A DNA stretch of 64,000 nucleotides. Origin: Doris montereyensis (taxonomy: Eukaryota > Mollusca > Gastropoda > Nudibranchia > Dorididae). The stretch's first letter is position 1, and the number at the start of each line of letters is the position of its first letter. The stretch covers positions 128,501 through 192,500 of the forward strand of contig JAXRKP010000345.1 of assembly GCA_037039925.1 (NCBI GenBank). Reading direction: 5' to 3'. The notes under the pieces are model-generated. The model had not been told where the DNA came from, searched no databases, and was given only the letters and a program-made list of their open reading frames with translations. Both the position numbers and the translations under genes were made by a program. Positions 1-64,000 of the stretch are shown here, piece by piece.

Positions 1-2328
1 TTCAGAAGCTTGTCTTTGAAACTTTCAAGAAATACTGAGGGGATCAGTATCTCTGATCAATTCACACAACATGTGAGGTACAGTGTTAACTTTGAGCAAG
101 TCAGGAAAAGATAAATGGACAGATGGACAGACAACCCAAGTAGACATTATGTCCACTCTTTATCAGTTTGCTATCTTTGATTGAAATTATAAATGAAAAA
201 GACAGTGAAAAGAAAAAAACAGTTAATTCTAATGAGCATGAGCTGTGTTGACATTATATTGATATTCGTGAAGAAAAGGCAAATATCATAATAATAAGGC
301 AAAGATTACGATGAAGACAAAAAGTTAATCTTAGTAGCGGTGAGACATACAAGAACTGCCATCAGAGATATACCAGTAAATTTCTACTGATGATAACAAA
401 CTTCATTGATTTCAATGTCATTAGCAATTTGCAAGAATCCACATATGCGGAGGCCTTACCCAGACCAAAAACAAAACAAAAAGTGATCGCACTGACAGCG
501 ATGTATTTGCATCATCTTGTTTTCACTTCTGTCCCCATCCATGAAAAACATTGGGCACCTGCCCTCTGTTTTCATTTGTTCATTCATGTTCCCTGTAAAA
601 TAGGGATTGAACGTTACCCCATAGGTCATGAACATGCACAGCACATTTCTCTTTAAAAGGTTCATACAAGAGGTGTTTTAGTTATTAAAAGCAAGACAAA
701 ACTGCTGCTGTAAAAAAAAATATTTACCCCATCCAAAGTTACTCACTGGACTCCAATCATATGTGAAAAAAATATGAGGGAAAGCTTTGCACAGACCCCC
801 TCCCAAAACCAAAACCAAAAACCTACAACAAACTTCACTGATCGACAGCTTAGTTTAGAAGGCCAATAAGCAAATTATCCACTAACCAAATGTAAATTAG
901 ACAATTAAAGCCAGCTTTTCTTTCCTTCATTTTTTTCTTCACAGCTTTCACCTTAGAATTCAACAACAGAAAGAAAGAAAAAGAAAAAAACATGCAAGAC
1001 ATAAAAGCTTGAAAAACGCATGAGTTGATGCCATGAGAAGTTTACAACTTGATGTGTAACAAATTCATTCAAAACAGACCATCACATTATTTCAAAGCTA
1101 AAAAGCATAAAACATATTCAATTCAAAAAGAAAAAAAGAATCTGCTGACATGAAGAAAATCCTAAAAAGCAAAGTATGAAGTATATCCTTTGTATGTCAA
1201 CCCATCTCAAATCTAATCAATACGTCTCTTACGTTACACAATACATAGACTTATAAATGTGTTTTTGAGACAAGAAAGTAAAAAAAAAACCCTGCCAACC
1301 AAAAAATAAAATCAGACAAGTTTGCGTGACAGAACAGAAATGTAAAAAGACATACCTACCGTACATCAATTACACACATTAGTTCCCGTACATCAGTGAC
1401 CGTACATTAAAATACAATGGCCAGTATGTTCGATTTGGAATGGACTTAGATAACTGAATAAAAAAAGACCCCACACATTCTCCCTTTGGGGAAAACAAAT
1501 TATAACGCAAAGCTGAAAAAAATATGTACCAAACTAAGGACCACCCCCCAAAAAAAAACAACTGAGACCCCTGATTTGTTTGTTTCTTTGAAATTTACCC
1601 CGTCCATCACTGCGGTGATCTCAGGCAGAGACCCCTGATAGACTTAAATAACAGATTATACAATCATGTCCAAAAGAAAGGGTCACACTCGTAAGTTTTA
1701 ACCTGAAGCACAGTAGTGATGGACTAGTCAAATTTCTATAATAACGATCTGAAATATGATGATGTACTTCATGTAACCTTTTTCACAAGCCACAATCCTA
1801 AAACGTCCACTACCCAAAAGCAATCTTGCAAATGAATTAAAGGCGTGTACAAATATGACAACAAATCACATGCAGCTGTAGCTCATTTACTAGTAGATGA
1901 TTGTTGCCGGTGCCACGAGGGAAGCACAATAATAAATGTTGTCTTTCTTGGCAACAAGTTTTCCCTTCTTTGCAATGTTTGCAAGGTTACTTTCTCAACA
2001 TCACGTTCTTTGATCTAAATGTTTCAAAAACATCATTGTTGCTAAATGCATCAAATTTGGTATCAAAATGTTGTAAGGTTTGAATCATCAAATCAGATGA
2101 CAGAAATATTGACAAATCAAATCCTACGTCATGCCCAAGAAACCTGTGAATATGAGTGTAACCTTTCTTTTGGACATAACTGTATAATATGTAAATATGG
2201 AATTTAAAAAAAAAAAAAAGATTTTCTCACAAACCTAAAAAAAACAACAACCCATAAACAGGCGATGCTGTTCGAGCAGACTGGAAAGAATCGTTCCTCT
2301 AATTACATGAGATAGAGAATTTGTGTTC
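1..2328. other. No gene seen; AT-rich flank of SENP8
   Basis: Only short random open frames. A SINE-5-like patch at 1560-1640 and three CGTACAT repeats near 1350-1410 are the only structure noted. The A-rich plus strand could be the distal SENP8 3' flank. Confidence 0.6.
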
Positions 2329-3346
2329 ATATTTTTACAGCTTTTATTTCCTATTTCGTGCCATATTTTTACAGCTACTTTCCTATTTCGTGCCATATTT
2401 TTACAGCTACTTTCCTATTTTGTGCCATATTTTTACAGCTACTTTCCTATATTGTGCCATATTTTTACAGCTACTTTCCTATTTTGTGCCATATTTTTAC
2501 AGCTACTTTCCTATTTTGTGCAATATTTTTACAGCTACTTTCCTATTTTGTGCCATATTTTTACAGCTACTTTCCTATTTTGTGCCATATTTTTACAGCT
2601 ACTTTCCTATTTTGTGCCATATTTTTACAGCTACTTTCCTATATTGTGCCATATTTTTACAGCTACTTTCCTATTTTGTGCAATATTTTTACAGCTACTT
2701 TCCTATTTTGTGCCATATTTTTACAGCTACTTTCCTATTTTGTGCAATATTTTTACAGCTACTTTCCTATATTGTGCCATATTTTTACAGCTACTTTCCT
2801 ATTTCGTGCCATATTTTTACAGCTACTTTCCTATTTCGTGCCATATTTTTACAGCTACTTTCCTATTTTGTGCCATATTTTTACAGCTACTTTCCTATTT
2901 TGTGCCATATTTTTACAGCTACTTTCCTATATTGTGCCATATTTTTACAGCTACTTTCCTATTTTGTGCCATATTTTTACAGCTACTTTCCTATTTTGTG
3001 CCATATTTTTACAGCTACTTTCCTATATTGTGCCATATTTTTACAGCTACTTTCCTATTTTGTGCCATATTTTTACAGCTACTTTCCTATTTTGTGCCAT
3101 ATTTTTACAGCTACCTTCCTATTTTGTGCCATATTTTTACAGCTACTTTCCTATTTTGTGCCATATTTTTACAGCTACTTTCCTATTTTGTGCCATATTT
3201 TTACAGCTACTTTCCTATTTTGTGCCATATTTTTACAGCTACTTTCCTATTTTGTGCCATATTTTTACAGCTACCTTCCTATTTTGTGCCATATTTTTAC
3301 AGCTCCTTTCCTATTTTGTGCCATATTTTTACAGCTACCTTCCTAT
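2329..3346. repeat. 32-bp minisatellite, about 32 copies
   Basis: Unit CCATATTTTTACAGCTACTT followed by TCCTATTTTGTG. Because 32 is not a multiple of 3 and the unit has no stop, all three plus frames stay open; the long frames are not genes. Variants (TATTGTG, TTTCGTG, TGCAAT) are intermingled. Confidence 0.95.
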
Positions 3347-3928
3347 CCCACATGGTCAATTTCCCTAACACCTACTCTACTCTTAATCTAAATGCCAAAA
3401 ATTCAGGTTCTTACAGTTTAATGTTTATGGTACAACATTTTTAAAAAATCCAACCCATCTCACTAAAATGAGAATATGCTTTATCTCTCTAAAGTTCACT
3501 AAAGTAAAACTACAAAAATCGCACTTGTGCGAGGTTGGAAACTTACTAAAAGAGTTGAAGACTTTAAATGAGGTTGAAACGTAATCTGATGTACATCTTC
3601 ACTTCATTTTTCTTTGTTATTTTAACATTTCAGCTGATGGAATTTATTCTCTTTCACTCATCTATATTCCTTTGTTTTATCTTATCTATTTATATTTTGC
3701 ATTTTTTCATATTTGCAACTGCTTTTTGGCCTGTTTTTGAACTGAGAACGAAATTTAATATTTCTATCTCATTTTCATGACTTGAAAATCATTGTAATAG
3801 AAATTGGTGTCTGTTGTATGGTTCAAATCCCAGTTAGAACTGTCCTCAATTGTAAGTACGGATGAAACAATTTAAATGGATTAAAAGTAGCTTAAAGCAC
3901 AGAAAAAATGGTAAAAAAATTTATAAGA

Positions 3929-4203
<275 letters not shown>

Positions 4204-4208
4204 AGGGC

Positions 4209-4214
4209 TTTATT
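4209..4214 (-). promoter_or_regulatory. Candidate SENP8 polyadenylation hexamer
   Basis: An AATAAA on the minus strand lies about 390 bp beyond the SENP8 stop, immediately before the large GA tract. If used, the CT-rich tract would lie at or just beyond the cleavage region. No transcript evidence is available, and other A-rich hexamers exist nearby. Confidence 0.3.
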
Positions 4215-4603
4215 TTCATGCTTCTCAGTTCTCCAATGGAAAAGACCATTTAACACTTCCGCACAATGAAATTGAAAAAGCTGCCCCACAAGCTAACAGT
4301 GACGATGATTGTATGGGACGATGAATGTATGGGATGTTAATAAATGACAAAGGAAACAGGAGGAAACTTCCACATCTCCATACTTTCTCTGAAAATGTGC
4401 TGGCAAACATCTGCTCCTCTCTGCTTTTTCTTGAATGCATTAATGCTGTTTTCAAAACACTGTCTCTCTGGGACTACTGATGCAAAATGAAAAAAGAACC
4501 TTGTCATTAATGCTTAAAAAAAAAGAAACCCATAAAAAATTCATCAGCAAAAACTATCATCATAAATCTACCATGGATGAGTCTCGAGCAAACTCCGTCC
4601 TGG

Positions 4604-62756
<58,153 letters not shown>

Positions 62757-63494
62757 GTAACTACCACCTGCACTCATTGGCTCGTTCTTATCTCATGGTG
62801 ATATATTTGGCTCTCATTTAGAAAAATACAGGAGGAGCCATAATTTTCAGTTCATTTCAGAATTGCATAAAAAATGTTTTTTGGCTGAGCCATTTTGAGT
62901 TATCATTTGTTCAAGTCATTGAAAAGCACATTGGCTATTGTTTTGTAGAAGTGTCAATAGATGACTAGGGTTTGAAGAAATGGCCAATGATATACATAGT
63001 CTTTTGGCACAGAAACCTGGTTATTACATTAATGTTGGAATGTGAAAAGAATTTCAATTATCCAATTTTAAGTGTGGAGACACGCCGAGTTGATATGTTT
63101 ACAATTAAATACAACATCAGAATAAACAGCGAATAAGAACAAGCAAACGGGTGTAAGAAAGTGTGTTGTCTTTCTTAGTGACTATGCCCATTTACTCTTT
63201 ACACAACATAGGAGCTCTTGCTCTCACCTTGTTGGATAGCAACGTTTAGATCAAGTCAAGTAAAAAATATACTTCCAAGGTTATGTGTTCCTGTATCTCT
63301 TTGAGAAGTTATTAAAACAGCAATATCAAATATGATGTTAAAAATGTTAGGTATTTTATATGATTTTGATCTGTTGTCCTTTTCATGATGAGCTCACATT
63401 GGCATAGGGTAATCTTGTGTAGAATATTTTTTATGTTTTTAGGCATACAGTAAAATATCATTACTTTCCTCGCTGACATTCCTTACACCAAGTG
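62757..63494. other. Intron downstream of the last visible exon
   Basis: No RCC1-like exon recognised; the remaining 3' part of the gene must lie beyond the window. Confidence 0.5.
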
Positions 63495-63565
63495 TTCATG
63501 CTATAGAAATGGGCATAAGCTCTTGCTCTGTGGACCCTGACGGCCATACAGGAACTTTGCTTTAC
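63495..63565 (+). mobile_element. SINE-1 3' end remnant
   Basis: About 70 bp matching only the tail: TTCATGCTATAGAAATGGGC, then ATAAGCTCTTGCTCTGTGGA and CCATACAGGAACTTT. Confidence 0.6.
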
Positions 63566-63589
63566 ATAATGTTTTGTCTTGATATGTCA

Positions 63590-64000
63590 TATCATTCATT
63601 ACTTTCTGTCACTTATAACTTTCTTTCATTTATTTCTTTCTCTCATTCAGTGCTTTCTTAGTTTTATTACTTTCTCTCATTTTGTACTACTTTGTCTCAT
63701 TTATTACTTTTTATCATTCGTTACTTTCCTACATTCATTACTTTCTATCATCCTTACTTTCTCTCATTCATTTATTCTGTCTCATTCATTACTTTCTCTC
63801 ATTTATTACTTTCTCTCGTTCATTACTTTCTCTAATTTTGTATTACTTTCTCTCATTCATTACTTTCTGTCATTTATTACTTTCTCTCATTTTTTATTAC
63901 TTTCTCTCATTCATTACTTTCTCTCATTTATTACTTTCTCTCGTTCATTACTTTCTCTCAGTTTTTAAATTACTTTCCCTCATTCATTACTTTCTCTCAT
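63590..64000. repeat. Degenerate 15-20-bp repeat
   Basis: Variants of CATTTATTACTTTCTCTCAT repeated to the window end. Pyrimidine-rich. The 129-residue plus frame across it is a by-product. Confidence 0.85.

Noticed and set aside
2329..3346. CRISPR-like array
   Set aside because: Units are directly adjacent with no unique spacers, and the genome is eukaryotic.
2321..3444. Three overlapping open frames of 336-373 residues
   Set aside because: By-product of a 32-bp tandem unit without stop codons; the protein is a pure repeat in every frame.

Overview
This window is a piece of a eukaryotic, metazoan nuclear genome. It has spliced genes with GT-AG introns, very long (GA/CT)n and (AT)n tracts, many minisatellites, several tRNA-headed SINE families and several kinds of non-LTR retrotransposon. 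The repeat style and AT-rich introns suggest a mollusc, perhaps a marine gastropod, but that is an inference; nothing here fixes the species. There is no bacterial-type gene, operon, CRISPR array or genuine tRNA/rRNA gene.

Two protein-coding genes account for the supported coding sequence, and they diverge from the middle of the window. (1) On the minus strand, six exons between 23092 and 4604 encode a SENP8 (DEN1/NEDP1) deneddylase of about 225 residues, with the whole His-Asp-Cys catalytic set present. Two of its exons each carry a one-base frame disruption. (2) On the plus strand, at least 18 exons from 24725 to 62756 (plus a possible tiny first exon at 22377) encode roughly the first 1000 residues of a large protein. 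It has an N-terminal propeller-like region, a middle alpha-solenoid-like region and a C-terminal RCC1 (RLD) propeller. It runs off the right edge. I do not recognise a named orthologue. If the tiny first exon is right, it lies inside SENP8 intron 1 and the two genes overlap head-to-head.

Layout: 1-4.6 kb is the SENP8 3' flank with a 32-bp minisatellite and a GA tract. 4.6-23.1 kb is SENP8, whose introns hold a 39-bp array, a 45-bp array, a 2.7-kb bipartite array, GA/TA tracts, SINEs and an antisense RTE-type fragment. 23.1-24.7 kb is the divergent promoter zone. 24.7-64 kb is the RCC1-repeat gene. Its introns hold a 5'-truncated RTE copy (26.6-28.3 kb), a longer RTE copy (36.4-39.4 kb), a 46-bp RTE remnant (57.4 kb), other LINE tails, a TA-flanked inverted-repeat element (43.9-44.7 kb), a 1.8-kb 28-bp minisatellite (32.7-34.5 kb) and long CT/AT tracts.

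The most informative observations are: the target-site duplications (TSDs) that define three RTE insertions and two SINE insertions exactly; a paralogous empty site for one SINE; single-base frame breaks in otherwise clean exons, which look like uncorrected long-read errors; and the consistent placement of CT tracts on the sense strand of both genes. No novel defence or mobile system was found. The least described item is the propeller-solenoid-RCC1 protein.
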